A stretch of DNA of 64,000 bases from Acetobacter lovaniensis (GCF_014207635.1 NZ_JACHIE010000002.1:62001-126000); one strand, 5' to 3'; positions 1 through 10,190 are shown, counted from the first letter of the stretch. A program made the numbers and translations. The notes: generated by a model from the sequence alone, not told the origin.

Positions 1-755
1 ACCGCACCATGGCCGAACGGATTGGTGAGACCCTCGCCTTCATGCAGGCCTGCGGGATTGACGCAGCCTCCTCTGCCCAGGTGGACGAAACCGAGTTCTA
101 CACCTCGCACGAAGCCCTGCTGCTGCCTTACGAGCAGGCCCTGACGCGCGTCGATTCCACATCGGGCGAATGGTATGACTGCTCGGCCCATTTTGTATGG
201 ATCGGGGACCGCACCCGCCAGCCCGACGGCGCGCATGTGGAGTTCCTGCGTGGGGTGCGCAACCCCATTGGCATCAAGGTCGGCCCCACCACCAGCGTGG
301 AAGACATCAAACGCCTGACCGCCATCCTCAACCCCCAGAACGAGGCCGGGCGTATCACCCTGATCTCACGCATGGGGGCGGAAAAGATCGAACAGTTCCT
401 GCCTCCTCTCATGCGGGCGGTCAAGGAAACGGGGCAGCCTGTGACATGGATCAGCGACCCCATGCACGGCAACACCATCTCGACCGGGAACAAGATCAAG
501 ACCCGCTCGTTCGATGCGGTGATGCAGGAAGTCAAAGGCTTCTTTGCCGTATGTGCGGCCGAGGGCGTACCTGCTGGCGGTGTCCATCTGGAAATGACCG
601 GCCAGAACGTGACCGAATGCGTAGGCGGCGCCCAGCGCCTGACCGAAGCAGACCTTGGCGCACGGTATGAAACCTTCTGCGACCCGCGCCTGAATGCCGA
701 ACAGTCTCTGGAACTGGCGTTCCTGATCGCGGAGGAGTTGACCGGCCGCAACTAG
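1..755 (+). CDS. 3-deoxy-7-phosphoheptulonate synthase, class II (3' part)
   Basis: C-terminal portion of a class II (plant-type) DAHP synthase, which condenses phosphoenolpyruvate and erythrose-4-phosphate in the first step of the shikimate pathway in the cytoplasm. The reading frame is open from base 3, so the gene begins before the window; the ATG at 9 is internal. Visible family motifs are [63 protein letters not shown] and the C-terminal [16 protein letters not shown]. About 250 residues of a family that is usually about 450-460 are present. The next gene on the same strand follows after about 100 bases. Family assignment is secure; no symbol is given because class II names vary. Confidence 0.93.
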   Translation, partial: RTMAERIGETLAFMQACGIDAASSAQVDETEFYTSHEALLLPYEQALTRVDSTSGEWYDCSAHFVWIGDRTRQPDGAHVEFLRGVRNPIGIKVGPTTSVEDIKRLTAILNPQNEAGRITLISRMGAEKIEQFLPPLMRAVKETGQPVTWISDPMHGNTISTGNKIKTRSFDAVMQEVKGFFAVCAAEGVPAGGVHLEMTGQNVTECVGGAQRLTEADLGARYETFCDPRLNAEQSLELAFLIAEELTGRN

Positions 756-861
756 GGTCGCGCTGCTCTTTGCCTGATCACAGAAGCGGGGGTGGCCTTT
801 ACGCCACCCTCCATCACACCCATCATCTGTGCAGTGTTTGGCAGAAAAGAGCATTTCAGTA

Positions 862-2055
862 ATGACGCAGTCCCCCTCTGGCGTAACGGCTCCCGGTATT
901 ACCACGGCACAGGCCACAACCGCCCTGACAGATGCAGAAATCCGGGCACGCACGGATTCCTACTTCAACCGCACCTGTCAGATTGTCAGCCACTTCGGGG
1001 ATTGTGAGGTCACTTACGCCTTTTTCCTGCGCTGCCCTGTTATTTCCGCCCCCGGCATTATGCTGGAATGGCTGAAGAACATCATGGCCGAGCGCGGTAG
1101 CCACTACACCGTGGACCTGCTCCACCCCGAGGGCGAATGGGTTGGGGCGGGGGAGCCGCTGGTCTATGTGACCGGCTCGTTCCTGCATCTGGCGGATTTG
1201 GAAACACTTCTGCTCCAGAAGCTGGGAAGTTCCTGCGTTGCCGCCCTGCGGGCTTACCAGATGGCGCTCTCTCTGCCACAAACCCGCTTTCTGGCCATGG
1301 ATGCCCGGCATTGCGCGGGGTATGAAATGCAGGAGCTTATGGCCTATGCCGCCTCCGTTGGCGGACGGGCGGCCCAGCAGGACGGAGCGGTAGGTTTTGT
1401 TGGCACAGCCAATGATGCCGTTTCCGCCTTTTTTGGCACCACACAGGGCGCAGGCACCATGCCCCACGCGCTTATTGGGTATGCGGGTTCCACCGTACGG
1501 GCGGCGGAAATGTTCCACGAGACATTCCCCGATTCCGACCTTGTGGTGCTGGTGGACTATTTTGGGCAGGAAATAACCGACGCATTGGCCGTATGCCGCC
1601 GGTTTGAGGAACTGGCCAAAGCAGGCCGCCTTGCCGTGCGGCTGGATACGCATGGCGGGCGGTTTATGGAAGGGCTGAACCCGCAGGAATCCTATACCGT
1701 GGTCAACCGCCACGCCCCCGAGGCCCTGCGCCGCTACCGCTCGGACCGTGAGCTGCGCTACCTGATTGGCACAGGCGTTTCCGCCGCATCCATCTGGAAA
1801 ATGCGTGAAGCACTGGACGAGGCGGGGTTCACACAGGTGCGGATTATTGCCTCATCGGGCTTTGGGGTCACCAAATGCGCCTGTATGGCCGATGCGCATG
1901 CCCCCATAGACGTTGTTGGCACAGGCTCGTTCATTCCCGAAATATGGAACGAAACGTACGCCACAGCCGATATTATTTCGTACAACGGTGTTGAGCGGGT
2001 TAAAATCGGGCGCGAATTCCTGTTTGCCTCCGCCCGCAACAAAAAAGACAGCTAG
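862..2055 (+). CDS. pncB: Nicotinate phosphoribosyltransferase
   Basis: Converts nicotinate plus PRPP to nicotinate mononucleotide in NAD salvage. The product is about 397 residues, normal for the family. Recognisable stretches include TDSYFNRT near the N-terminus, the MDARHCAGYEMQELMAYAA segment, GTANDAVSAFFGTTQGAGT, MPHALIGYAG, and the C-terminal ASSGF, VGTGSFIPE and SYNGVERVKIGRE segments typical of phosphoribosyl-binding barrels. The frame also has a GTG at 829, but the ATG at 862 has a purine-rich AGAG about 9 bases upstream and was preferred. The small acidic ORF at 2065 follows after only 9 bases, so the two are probably co-transcribed. Confidence 0.88.
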   Translation: MTQSPSGVTAPGITTAQATTALTDAEIRARTDSYFNRTCQIVSHFGDCEVTYAFFLRCPVISAPGIMLEWLKNIMAERGSHYTVDLLHPEGEWVGAGEPLVYVTGSFLHLADLETLLLQKLGSSCVAALRAYQMALSLPQTRFLAMDARHCAGYEMQELMAYAASVGGRAAQQDGAVGFVGTANDAVSAFFGTTQGAGTMPHALIGYAGSTVRAAEMFHETFPDSDLVVLVDYFGQEITDALAVCRRFEELAKAGRLAVRLDTHGGRFMEGLNPQESYTVVNRHAPEALRRYRSDRELRYLIGTGVSAASIWKMREALDEAGFTQVRIIASSGFGVTKCACMADAHAPIDVVGTGSFIPEIWNETYATADIISYNGVERVKIGREFLFASARNKKDS

Positions 2056-2064
2056 GAAAACCTC

Positions 2065-2508
2065 ATGAGCGAAACCGAAGCCCCTCAGGAGCAGGGCTGG
2101 AAAGTCCGTATTCTGGACCTGTCCGGCGGTGCCGAAGACAATATTGTGGAGGAGGTTGGCGTTTTTCATGACCTTGCCCACGCCAACGCCTTTGCCCGCG
2201 CCTATGTGCGTGACAGTGTGGAACGCTGCCGCACGCCCGGTGCTTCCGCCAAGGACGTGCTGGACACATGGACCAGCTTTGGTGAGGACGCCGTGGTTAT
2301 AGATGCAGAAGACGATGGCTGGCGCTCCGCCAACGAACTGGATGACTTTACCGCGACCCCGGCAACCCCCATGGAGCGTGACTGGCGCATGCTGGACCCA
2401 CGCCGACTGGTGGACGGTGAAGACATCCTGCTTGAAGATGATGAGGACGGGAGAATGGAAGAGGACGATACGGACACGTTCGACCCCGGCCTGCACAACC
2501 TGCACTAA
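2065..2508 (+). CDS. Hypothetical acidic protein
   Basis: A 147-residue protein I do not recognise. It has no signal peptide or membrane segment. The N-terminal half looks folded (KVRILDLSGG, then an HANAFARAYVRDSVERC helix and SFGEDAVVID). The C-terminal third is strongly acidic, with runs such as LEDDEDGRMEEDDTDTFD. The start ATG at 2065 has AGGAAAA about 6 bases upstream and follows the pncB stop by 9 bases, so it is very likely translated from the pncB transcript. Function is unknown; the operon position only hints at an accessory role near NAD salvage. Confidence 0.7.
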   Translation: MSETEAPQEQGWKVRILDLSGGAEDNIVEEVGVFHDLAHANAFARAYVRDSVERCRTPGASAKDVLDTWTSFGEDAVVIDAEDDGWRSANELDDFTATPATPMERDWRMLDPRRLVDGEDILLEDDEDGRMEEDDTDTFDPGLHNLH

Positions 2509-2625
2509 TTCCCGCCCACAGGCGGCAGCGGCAGGTAGCCCTCTACCCGGCATGCCACCCCTGCCCCTGTTTTATGTTTCCTTCGTGCTGGTCTTTCCAG
2601 CCCATTCACGGCATAAGCCTCTGTT

Positions 2626-3957
2626 ATGAAACTCCGCTTTGCGCCCAGCCCTACGGGCCTTCTCCATGTGGGCAATGCCCGCCTTGCCCTTGCCAACGCC
2701 CTGTTTGCCCGCCGCAACAAGGGCAAATTCCAACTGCGTATTGATGATACGGATACCGGTCGCTCGCGCGAGGAACTGGTAGGCGCCATCCAGCAGGATC
2801 TGGAATGGATGGGCATTACGTGGGACGAGACCTTCCGCCAGACCGAGCGGCTGGACCGCTACGCTGCCGCCATTGAAAAACTCAAGGCATCCGGCCACCT
2901 GTACCCCTGCTTTGAAAGCGAGCAGGAACTGGCCGCAAAGCGCGAAACCCAGATCCGCCAGCATCGTGCCCCCGTGTATGACCGCGCCATGCTCAGAATG
3001 ACCGAGCAGCAGCGCGCACAGGCCGAGGCCAATGGCAAGGTGCCTTACTGGCGCTTCAAACTTTCTGGCCGCATTGTGCGCTGGCGCGACCTTGTTATGG
3101 GGGAATGTCAGGTCAAGCTGCCATCCGTCTCCGACCCGGTTCTGGTCCGTACCGACGGCACGGTGCTGTACACGCTGGCCTCGGTTGTGGATGACCTGGA
3201 AACAGGGATCAGCCACATTATCCGTGGGGAAGACCACGTTACCAATACCGGTGTGCAGATTGACATAGCCGAAGCTCTGGGCGCGCGCCCCGACCACTTC
3301 CGCTTTGCCCACCTGCCCCTGCTGCTGGATGAAAACGGCGGCAAGCTTTCCAAACGGTTTGATGCCTGCTCCCTGCGCACCCTGCGTCAGGACGGGGTGG
3401 AGGCGGAAGCCCTGATCTCCTACCTCGCACGCCTTGGCAGTTCGGACGACCCGGCACTTATGCCGTTTGATGCGCTGGCCCAGAGCTATGACCTGTCACA
3501 TATCTCGCGCTCGGCTGCACGGTTTGACACGCGCCAGCTTCTGGCCATGAACCACCGTTACCTTGCCCAGATTCCCTTTGCCACCGTGGCCGACAAACTG
3601 CCCAAAGGGGCTACGGAAGCCTTCTGGCTGGCTATTCGCAGCAATATCGACCTGCTTTCGGAAGCCAGACTGTGGCTGAACGTTGTGGAAGGGGACATTA
3701 TCCCCCCCGTGCAGGAAGAGGACGAAGCGTTCCTGCAGGATGCCGCAGCCCTGCTCCCGCCCGAACCGTGGGATGTGGAAACATGGAAGGCGTGGACAGC
3801 CGCGATCAAGGACAAAACAGGCCGCAGCGGTAAAAGCCTGTTCCACCCCCTGCGTGTTGCCCTGACGGGGGAAGAACACGGGCCTGAACTGCGCGACCTG
3901 CTCCCCCTTATCGGCCGCAAACGCGCGCTGGGCCGCCTGCTGCCTTCTCAAGTCTAA
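2626..3957 (+). CDS. gltX: Glutamyl-tRNA synthetase (short form)
   Basis: Class I aminoacyl-tRNA synthetase that charges tRNA with glutamate. It begins with the nucleotide-binding signature RFAPSPTGLLHVGNARLAL and carries the second signature as GGKLSKRFD (KLSKR). At 443 residues it is at the short end for GluRS and resembles the GluRS2-type enzymes found beside a longer GluRS in many alphaproteobacteria. Such genomes often make Gln-tRNA through the GatCAB amidotransferase, so its tRNA preference cannot be read from sequence alone. The 118-base gap after the preceding gene lacks a strong terminator. A truncated paralog (GluQ-RS) lies at 54992-55999. Confidence 0.93.
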   Translation: MKLRFAPSPTGLLHVGNARLALANALFARRNKGKFQLRIDDTDTGRSREELVGAIQQDLEWMGITWDETFRQTERLDRYAAAIEKLKASGHLYPCFESEQELAAKRETQIRQHRAPVYDRAMLRMTEQQRAQAEANGKVPYWRFKLSGRIVRWRDLVMGECQVKLPSVSDPVLVRTDGTVLYTLASVVDDLETGISHIIRGEDHVTNTGVQIDIAEALGARPDHFRFAHLPLLLDENGGKLSKRFDACSLRTLRQDGVEAEALISYLARLGSSDDPALMPFDALAQSYDLSHISRSAARFDTRQLLAMNHRYLAQIPFATVADKLPKGATEAFWLAIRSNIDLLSEARLWLNVVEGDIIPPVQEEDEAFLQDAAALLPPEPWDVETWKAWTAAIKDKTGRSGKSLFHPLRVALTGEEHGPELRDLLPLIGRKRALGRLLPSQV

Positions 3958-3977
3958 ACCAATGGCAACGCCATATG

Positions 3978-4000
3978 GCCCCGGTATAGGCTGCCGGGGC
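3978..4000. terminator. Possible hairpin after gltX
   Basis: Seven-base inverted repeat GCCCCGG / CCGGGGC around a 9-base loop, 20 bases after the gltX stop. There is no T-run on either side, so it is a weak terminator candidate only. Confidence 0.3.
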
Positions 4001-4142
4001 TGTGTGCTGCCCTGTAGCGGGGCTGGCTGAACATCTTCCGGCCCGTGTCTTTTTGTCCATTGCGCGTAACATGACTTGACCGTGCGTGTTCCCGCCTTTC
4101 AATAGGGGGCTGCACCGCTTTATCTGTCAGTCTGGAATCTGT

Positions 4143-5432
4143 ATGCGCCCTGTTCTGCACCGCCGTACATTCGGTTTGGGCCTGACCGCGCTTCTGGCCG
4201 CCCCCGCAGCCGGACGGGCAACCAGCATACCCGACCTGATGGACCGCCCTCCGCCCGAACTGGAGGAGTTAAAGTGGCACCCCCCGCTCCGGGAGGCCAT
4301 TCAGGCACTCATTAACGCGCATGGCCATTATTCCGACACCTATAGTGGCAACGCTCCCCCTTATGTGGTGATGGACTGGAACAACACCGCCATAGTGGGT
4401 GATGTGCAGCAGACATTGTTCCTGTTCATGCTGGAACACTTCTGCTTTCTACTGCCCGCCCAGAAGTTCCGCAGCCTGATCCACGTACACGCATCCAGCC
4501 AGCCCCTGCCTGCACCCTTTGCAAACATGGCCGGGCAACCGGTTACTTTTCCCGACCTTGTGAGCGATATCGTAGAGGATTACAGCGCACTGGCCGCCCG
4601 CTACGGGCACATGCCCCACCCCATTGCGCGTGAGGAATTACAGGACAACCCCGCCATGCTGGCCTTCAGGGCACGTATGGCGTTCTGCCATCAGGCGGTG
4701 GCCGCCCTGCACGGCCCCGATGCGGCACAGCAATGGCTGATCCGGCTGGTTGCGGGGCAAACCCAGACCGATGTGATTACCCTGAGCCGCGCCGCCAATG
4801 AATGGTGCCTTGGGGCGTCGATCAGCAACCAGAGGTGGGTCTGCCCTGCCTCCCGCCCCGGCAAGGCTGGCCCTGTGCAGGCAGACATAACGCAAATGCT
4901 GCGGCTAACGCCCGAAATGGGCAACCTGCTCCAGATTTTGCAGGAACACGGGATAGACCCCATTATCTGCTCTTCCGCGCTGGAGGACCTGATTGCCCTG
5001 TTCGCCACCTCGGCCGAATACGGCTACAACCTGCGGCACGAGCATGTGTTTGGCGCGCGGCTGGTCGAGCGCAAGGGCGTTATGGAACCCACCGAGGTCT
5101 CCCACTACCCATTCCCCGCAGGGGTTGGAAAAACCGAGTTGATCCGCCTCCATTTTGAACAGAAACGCAAACAGCCCCCCCTGATGATCTTTGCGGGGGA
5201 AAGCAGCACGGCCAACCTGCTCAAATCTTTCCCCGATACACCGCTATGCTGCCTGATCAACCGCAAACAGTCCGAGGATATGGAGGTCTTCCTGCGCGAG
5301 GCCGCGCAGCCCGCCCCGGCTGGCACGCCCCGCAGGCTTTACCTACAGGGACGAGACGAAAACACGGGTGAATGGCGGCCCCATACCAGCAGCCTGCTGC
5401 TGGGCAGCACAACCCCCACCCTGCCTGCCTGA
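4143..5432 (+). CDS. Exported HAD-superfamily phosphatase-like protein
   Basis: A 429-residue protein with a twin-arginine-like leader (HRRTFGLGLTALLAAPAAG, residues 6-24), so probably exported to the periplasm. The body resembles HAD phosphatases of the phosphorylcholine-phosphatase type. A hydrophobic strand leads into motif I at residues 75-82 (VVMDWNNT), motif II is the serine in IICSSALEDL, and motif III is in FAGESSTANLL. The usual second motif I Asp is Asn80, and the usual GD(x3)D of motif III is GESSTAN. It may therefore be a weak or non-catalytic HAD, or have a different metal site. The ATG at 4143 was chosen over 4086 because it starts the leader directly. Confidence 0.6.
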   Translation: MRPVLHRRTFGLGLTALLAAPAAGRATSIPDLMDRPPPELEELKWHPPLREAIQALINAHGHYSDTYSGNAPPYVVMDWNNTAIVGDVQQTLFLFMLEHFCFLLPAQKFRSLIHVHASSQPLPAPFANMAGQPVTFPDLVSDIVEDYSALAARYGHMPHPIAREELQDNPAMLAFRARMAFCHQAVAALHGPDAAQQWLIRLVAGQTQTDVITLSRAANEWCLGASISNQRWVCPASRPGKAGPVQADITQMLRLTPEMGNLLQILQEHGIDPIICSSALEDLIALFATSAEYGYNLRHEHVFGARLVERKGVMEPTEVSHYPFPAGVGKTELIRLHFEQKRKQPPLMIFAGESSTANLLKSFPDTPLCCLINRKQSEDMEVFLREAAQPAPAGTPRRLYLQGRDENTGEWRPHTSSLLLGSTTPTLPA

Positions 5433-5472
5433 ACCGCCGGGCACAGGGGAGTGGGCATGGACTACGGGCAGA

Positions 5473-7857
5473 TTACGCGGACCAGACCTTGCGCGGCTTC
5501 CAGCGATTGAGCAGCAGGGAGTTACTGACCACCGAGACGGAACTCATGGCCATGGCCGCCCCGGCAAAGACCGGGTCCAGCAGCCCAAAGGCCGCCAATG
5601 GCAGGCCCAGTATGTTGTAAATAAAGGCAAAAAACAGGTTTTGCCGGATTTTGAAAACCGTTGCGCGGGACAGCGAGAGCGCATCCACCAGTGCCGTCAA
5701 CTGGCTACGCACAAGCACGACATCGGCTGTTTCGAGCGCAATATCGGCCCCAGCACCAATAGCAAAGCTGACATCGGCCAGCGCAAGGGCGGGCGCATCG
5801 TTAATGCCGTCCCCCACCATGCCTACGCAATGCTGGCCATCGGCCCGCAACCGCGCAATCTGGGCGGCCTTGCCATCTGGCAGCACATCGGCCACGACTT
5901 CATCAATACCCACCTGCCGGGCTACAGCCTGCGCTGCACGCGCGTTATCCCCGCTGAGCATGACAACCCGCAGGCCCTCGCTCCGCAGGGCGGCAATAGC
6001 AAGCTGGGCTTCCGGCCGCACCTGATCAGCCAGTCCAAAATAGGCGGCCACCGCACCGGCACGGGCCAGCGCAACAATGCTCTGCCCCCGTGCCTGCCAG
6101 CTATCGGTCAAGGCATGGTCAACCGGGTAGCCAAGCTGGAGCATATAGGCCAGCGAGCCCATATGCACATCCTGCCCATCCACGCGGGCCTGCACTCCCT
6201 GCCCCGGTATGGCTTTAAAGTCGCTCAGGGCCGCAGGCTGGGCACCCCGCTCCGTGGCATAGCCCACAATGGCGCGGGCCAGCGGGTGCTCGGAACTCTG
6301 CTCCAGCGCACAGGCCAGCCCCAGCATGGCCTGTTCCGCCACGCCCGGCGCACTTTGCACCTGCACCACACCGGGCCGTCCCATGGTGAGCGTGCCGGTT
6401 TTGTCCGTAACCAGAATGTCCATCTTGCGGGCCTGTTCCAGCGCATCCGCATTGCGGAACAGAATACCCGCCTGTGCGCCAAGGCCCGTGCCAACCATAA
6501 TGGCCGTGGGCGTTGCCAGCCCCAAAGAGCACGGGCAGGCAATAACCAGCACGGACACGGCATTGACCAGACTGGCCCCGAAGTCATGCGTGATAACCCA
6601 GCCAAGACCAAGGGCCAGCACGGCCAGAACCAGCACGGCAGGCACAAATACGGCCGCTACGCGGTCGGCCAGACGCTGCACGCTGGCCTTGCTGCCCTGT
6701 GCCTGCTCCACCATGCGCACAATGCCCGAAAGCACGGTTTGCGCGCCAACCTTGATGGCCTGCACACGCAATGCCCCGGTCTGGTTGAGCGTACCTGCAA
6801 ACACGCGGTCCCCTGCGGTTTTGGCAACGGGAGCACTTTCCCCCGTTAACATGGCCTCATCCAGATCGGACTGGCCATCAAGCACCTGCCCGTCCACGGC
6901 AACGCTCTCACCGGGGCGAACCATAAATACGTCACCGGGCACAAGCTGTTCCACCGGCTGTTCCACCCACTGGCCATTGCGCTCCACCTGTGCCGTGCGG
7001 GGTTGCAGGTGCAGCAGGCTTTGCATGCCTGCGCTGGCACGGGCCTTGGCGCGGGCCTCCAGAAGCCGCCCAAGCAGAACAAGGGTCATGACCAGTGCGC
7101 TGGTTTCAAAATACACAGGCTGGTCAAGGCCAAACAGCATGACAACGGTACTGAACACAAAGGCAATGCCCGTGCCCATAACCACCAGCACATCCATATT
7201 GGCAGCCCCACTGCGCAAGGCATGCATGGCCCCACCATACAGGGAGCGCCCACACCAGACCTGCACAATGGCGGCCAGTACACATTGCGCCCACAAGGGC
7301 AGCATGGCTGTGTGCAGCCCTGCCAGCATGCCCAGCATCTGCCCCACAAAAGGTAGGCTCAGCACTGCAGCAAGCACAAAATTGCGCCATTCATCCCGCA
7401 ACGCGGCCTTGTGCTGCGCTGCCTGCGCATCCGGGTCCTGCTGGCTGTACAGGGTTGCACCGTAACCCGCTTTTTCCACCCGCGCGATCAGGGCCGCGGT
7501 ATCCACCACACCGGGCACAAAACTGACATGAGCACGCTCGGTCGCCAGATTGACCGATGCCTGAACAGACGGCAGGGCATTAAGCACTTTTTCCACCCGG
7601 CTTACGCAGGAAGCACAGGTCAGCCCGGTCAGGGCCAGATCCACACTGGTCGTCTGGGGCGCAAAGCCCGCGCTGCGCACGGCAGCAAGCACCTGTGGCA
7701 ACTGGGTGGTGGGGTCCTCCAGCGTGACCTGCGCCCTTGCCGTGGCAAAATTGACCGATGCCTGCAAGCCCTGCTGGCGGTTAAGCACTTTTTCCAGCCG
7801 GGTGGCACAGCTGGCGCAGCTCATGCCCTCTATGGGAAAACTGACAATCTGGCTCAT
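5473..7857 (-). CDS. copA: Copper-translocating P1B-type ATPase
   Basis: Inner-membrane ATPase that exports Cu(I) from the cytoplasm. There are two N-terminal heavy-metal-associated domains with GMSCASC and GLTCASC, eight predicted membrane helices, the metal-channel CPC motif ([13 protein letters not shown]), the phosphorylation site DKTGTLT, and the hinge [10 protein letters not shown]. Length from the chosen ATG is 794 residues, typical for CopA. The open frame extends to 7956, but the ATG at 7857 directly precedes the first HMA domain and has GGAG upstream; the longer form would overlap the putative CsoR operator at 7957. It is divergent from the Met/His-rich secreted protein and heads the left arm of the copper locus. 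Confidence 0.95.
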   Translation of the reverse strand: MSQIVSFPIEGMSCASCATRLEKVLNRQQGLQASVNFATARAQVTLEDPTTQLPQVLAAVRSAGFAPQTTSVDLALTGLTCASCVSRVEKVLNALPSVQASVNLATERAHVSFVPGVVDTAALIARVEKAGYGATLYSQQDPDAQAAQHKAALRDEWRNFVLAAVLSLPFVGQMLGMLAGLHTAMLPLWAQCVLAAIVQVWCGRSLYGGAMHALRSGAANMDVLVVMGTGIAFVFSTVVMLFGLDQPVYFETSALVMTLVLLGRLLEARAKARASAGMQSLLHLQPRTAQVERNGQWVEQPVEQLVPGDVFMVRPGESVAVDGQVLDGQSDLDEAMLTGESAPVAKTAGDRVFAGTLNQTGALRVQAIKVGAQTVLSGIVRMVEQAQGSKASVQRLADRVAAVFVPAVLVLAVLALGLGWVITHDFGASLVNAVSVLVIACPCSLGLATPTAIMVGTGLGAQAGILFRNADALEQARKMDILVTDKTGTLTMGRPGVVQVQSAPGVAEQAMLGLACALEQSSEHPLARAIVGYATERGAQPAALSDFKAIPGQGVQARVDGQDVHMGSLAYMLQLGYPVDHALTDSWQARGQSIVALARAGAVAAYFGLADQVRPEAQLAIAALRSEGLRVVMLSGDNARAAQAVARQVGIDEVVADVLPDGKAAQIARLRADGQHCVGMVGDGINDAPALALADVSFAIGAGADIALETADVVLVRSQLTALVDALSLSRATVFKIRQNLFFAFIYNILGLPLAAFGLLDPVFAGAAMAMSSVSVVSNSLLLNRWKPRKVWSA

Positions 7858-7956
7858 GCTCTTGTTGCTCCGCGCCCGTGGTCGTACAGACCGGGGCCAA
7901 ACATGCTTACGCACAGGGGGTGGTCGGGTTGGAACCGCATCCATTCTTCTTGCCAT

Positions 7957-7977
7957 ATATGCCCCCTGGGGGTATAT
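7957..7977. promoter_or_regulatory. CsoR-type operator in the divergent copper promoter
   Basis: Palindrome with 10-base arms and one mismatch, ATATGCCCCC and GGGGGTATAT around a central T. GC-rich C/G tracts framed by AT are the known style of CsoR/RcnR-family operators. It lies between copA (minus) and the secreted Met/His-rich gene (plus), and a CsoR with the Cu(I) ligand set is encoded at 11417, so one operator probably controls both directions. Binding is inferred. Confidence 0.7.
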
Positions 7978-7984
7978 TTAAAAG

Positions 7985-8401
7985 ATGCCGTGTCGTTCTT
8001 TCCTGCATCAGATGGTGATGGGCTGCCTGCTTGTGCTGGCCGCAACTCTGGGGCTTTGGGCTGCGCATACACCCGCGCAGGCGGCACAACCCGCCATGGC
8101 CCATACGGCCATGCACATGGCCGGGCACAGCGTGGCGGGCGTACCCACCCTGCACAGTAGCCACACACAAGCAGCCATAAGCTGCCCCACAACCACGGCC
8201 GCCACACACCATCTCATGCACCACCACGGCGCATGCTGCATGACGGGAAATGCCCTGTCTGTTGTTGATACAGCGGTTGGTGTGCTGCCCAGTGGCCTGT
8301 TGTGGCACACCCGGGCTCGTCCGTTTTTTGCAACACCCCCTACCCTGCCCGACCGCAGGGCCGCCCCTCTGCTCCGCCCGCCCAGACTGCACACGGCCTG
8401 A
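7985..8401 (+). CDS. Secreted Met/His-rich protein of the copper locus
   Basis: A 138-residue protein with an N-terminal signal segment (hydrophobic MVMGCLLVLAATLGLWAA, likely cleaved near AQA). After it comes a mature part rich in His, Met and Cys (HTAMHMAGHS, HHLMHHHGACCM) that suits periplasmic metal binding. The tail is Pro/Arg-rich (RRAAPLLRPPR), as in DUF2946-type small proteins seen next to copper genes; that family link is tentative. The ATG lies immediately downstream of the putative CsoR operator, so the 5' leader is very short. The multicopper oxidase gene follows on the same strand after 67 bases. Likely role: copper binding or delivery in the periplasm. Confidence 0.65.
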   Translation: MPCRSFLHQMVMGCLLVLAATLGLWAAHTPAQAAQPAMAHTAMHMAGHSVAGVPTLHSSHTQAAISCPTTTAATHHLMHHHGACCMTGNALSVVDTAVGVLPSGLLWHTRARPFFATPPTLPDRRAAPLLRPPRLHTA

Positions 8402-8468
8402 CACATTCGCCGGAGCCACAGCTCCGCCCGATCAGCCAGACGCCCTGCCCCCGTGCAGAGCGCGCAGT

Positions 8469-10190
8469 ATGGACCAGACCATGCCCAATTCCTCCCTCCG
8501 CCATGGCAGGGGCATTGCACGCCGCCAGTTTATAACTGGTGCCAGCGCGCTTGCCGCCATGGCCACCCTGCCTGCCACACCCCATGCGCAGGCGGATACC
8601 CTGTCTGCCCCCATCATCCCCCCCAACCCACAGCAGGTTTATGACCTGACCATAAGCCCGATGGGCTGCACTATTGCGGGCAAAACCCAGACCATACCGG
8701 CCATGAACGGCAGCATGCCCGGCCCCACCCTGCGCTGGCGCGAGGGGGAGACAGTAACCCTGAACGTGCATAACCACCTGGCCGAGGACACCTCCATCCA
8801 CTGGCATGGCATACGCTGCCCGGCCGATATGGACGGCGTACCCGGCCTGAGCTTTGGCGGCATTGCGCCGGGGCAGAGCTTTACGTACCGTTTTCCCGTC
8901 AAACAGAGCGGAACCTACTGGTACCACAGCCATTCCAACATGCAGGAAGCGCGGGGGCTGTATGGGGCCATTATCATAGACCCCCGCACCCCACCGGCCA
9001 CAGCATGGGAGCGGGATTACGTTATTCTTCTCTCCGACTGGTCGGACGTGGCCCCGCACGACATTATGAATAACCTGAAATTTCAGGACGACTACTACAA
9101 CTTCCGCCAGCGGACGGCTGTCTCCCTTGTGCATGACGCCAAGCGGGATGGTCTGGGGGCCGCCATAAAAAACCGCCTGCAATGGGCAGGCATGAACATG
9201 TCCGCCACCGATATTTCAGACGTAACCGGGATTATTTACACCTACCTGATGAACGGCTGCACGCCCGATACCAACTGGACCGGGCTGTTCCGCCCGAACG
9301 AGCGGGTCAGGCTGCGCTTTATCAACGCCTCTTCCATGACCTTTTACGACATCCGCATTCCCGGCCTGCAAATGGATGTGGTGCAGGCCGATGGCAACGA
9401 CATAGAACCCGTACGGGTTGATGAGTTCCGCATTGGTGTGGCCGAAACCTACGACTGCATCGTGCAGCCTACGGACAGCAGAGCCTACACCATTTTTGCC
9501 CAGACGGAGGACCGCACGGGCTTTGCGCGCGGCACGCTGGCCCCCGTGCAGGGTATGCGGGCCGCCATTCCCCCCATGGACCCACGCCCCGTGCGCACCA
9601 TGCTGGACATGGGCATGCCCTCCACCATGCAGGGCATGGACATGAAAGGCATGGATATGTCCGCCCCCAGACCGCTTGCCGCCCACACGCCCCCGCTGAA
9701 TGTTGAAAACCAGAACATTGCCCGCATGCCCACCGACCGGCTTGCTGACCCGGGGGATGGACTACGCGATAATGGCCGCAGGGTGCTCACCTACGCCGAG
9801 CTGCGCGCCCTGCACCCGGTGGCGGACACACGCCCCCCCTCGCGGGAGATCACGCTCCACCTGACCGGCAACATGGAGCGCTACATATGGGGCTTTGACG
9901 GCAAAAAATTCTCCGAAGCAGAGCCGATTCCCCTGCGGCTGGGCGAACGTGTCCGCTTTACCCTGATCAATGACACCATGATGGAACACCCCATTCACCT
10001 GCACGGATTCTGGAGCGAGCTGGAAAACGGGCAAGGCGCTTACAACCCGGTCAAACATACCATTATCGTGCAGCCGGGGAGCAAGCTCAGCTACCTTGTC
10101 TCGGCCGATACGCCCGGATTGTGGGCCTATCATTGCCACCTGCTCTACCATATGGACCTTGGCATGTTCCGCACAGTGGTGGTGTCATGA
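8469..10190 (+). CDS. Multicopper oxidase, CopA/PcoA copper-resistance family
   Basis: Periplasmic laccase-like oxidase that probably oxidises Cu(I) or binds copper. A twin-arginine leader (ARRQFITGASALAAMA) directs folded export. The four copper-site motifs are all visible: HWHG in SIHWHGIRCPADMDG, HSH in YWYHSHSN, HPIHLHGFW, and HCHLLYHMDLGM, which has the axial Met of the type 1 site. A Met-rich loop (MLDMGMPSTMQGMDM, then KGMDM) sits in the third quarter, as in CopA/CueO proteins. The ATG at 8469 is preferred to the frame opening at 8250 because it precedes the leader. The stop overlaps the next start by 4 bases (ATGA), so it is translationally coupled to copB. Confidence 0.92.
   Translation: MDQTMPNSSLRHGRGIARRQFITGASALAAMATLPATPHAQADTLSAPIIPPNPQQVYDLTISPMGCTIAGKTQTIPAMNGSMPGPTLRWREGETVTLNVHNHLAEDTSIHWHGIRCPADMDGVPGLSFGGIAPGQSFTYRFPVKQSGTYWYHSHSNMQEARGLYGAIIIDPRTPPATAWERDYVILLSDWSDVAPHDIMNNLKFQDDYYNFRQRTAVSLVHDAKRDGLGAAIKNRLQWAGMNMSATDISDVTGIIYTYLMNGCTPDTNWTGLFRPNERVRLRFINASSMTFYDIRIPGLQMDVVQADGNDIEPVRVDEFRIGVAETYDCIVQPTDSRAYTIFAQTEDRTGFARGTLAPVQGMRAAIPPMDPRPVRTMLDMGMPSTMQGMDMKGMDMSAPRPLAAHTPPLNVENQNIARMPTDRLADPGDGLRDNGRRVLTYAELRALHPVADTRPPSREITLHLTGNMERYIWGFDGKKFSEAEPIPLRLGERVRFTLINDTMMEHPIHLHGFWSELENGQGAYNPVKHTIIVQPGSKLSYLVSADTPGLWAYHCHLLYHMDLGMFRTVVVS

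Noticed and set aside
5368-6849. 493-residue plus-strand ORF
   Set aside because: It is antisense to copA and rich in His/Arg/Gly; GC-rich codon structure opens shadow frames.
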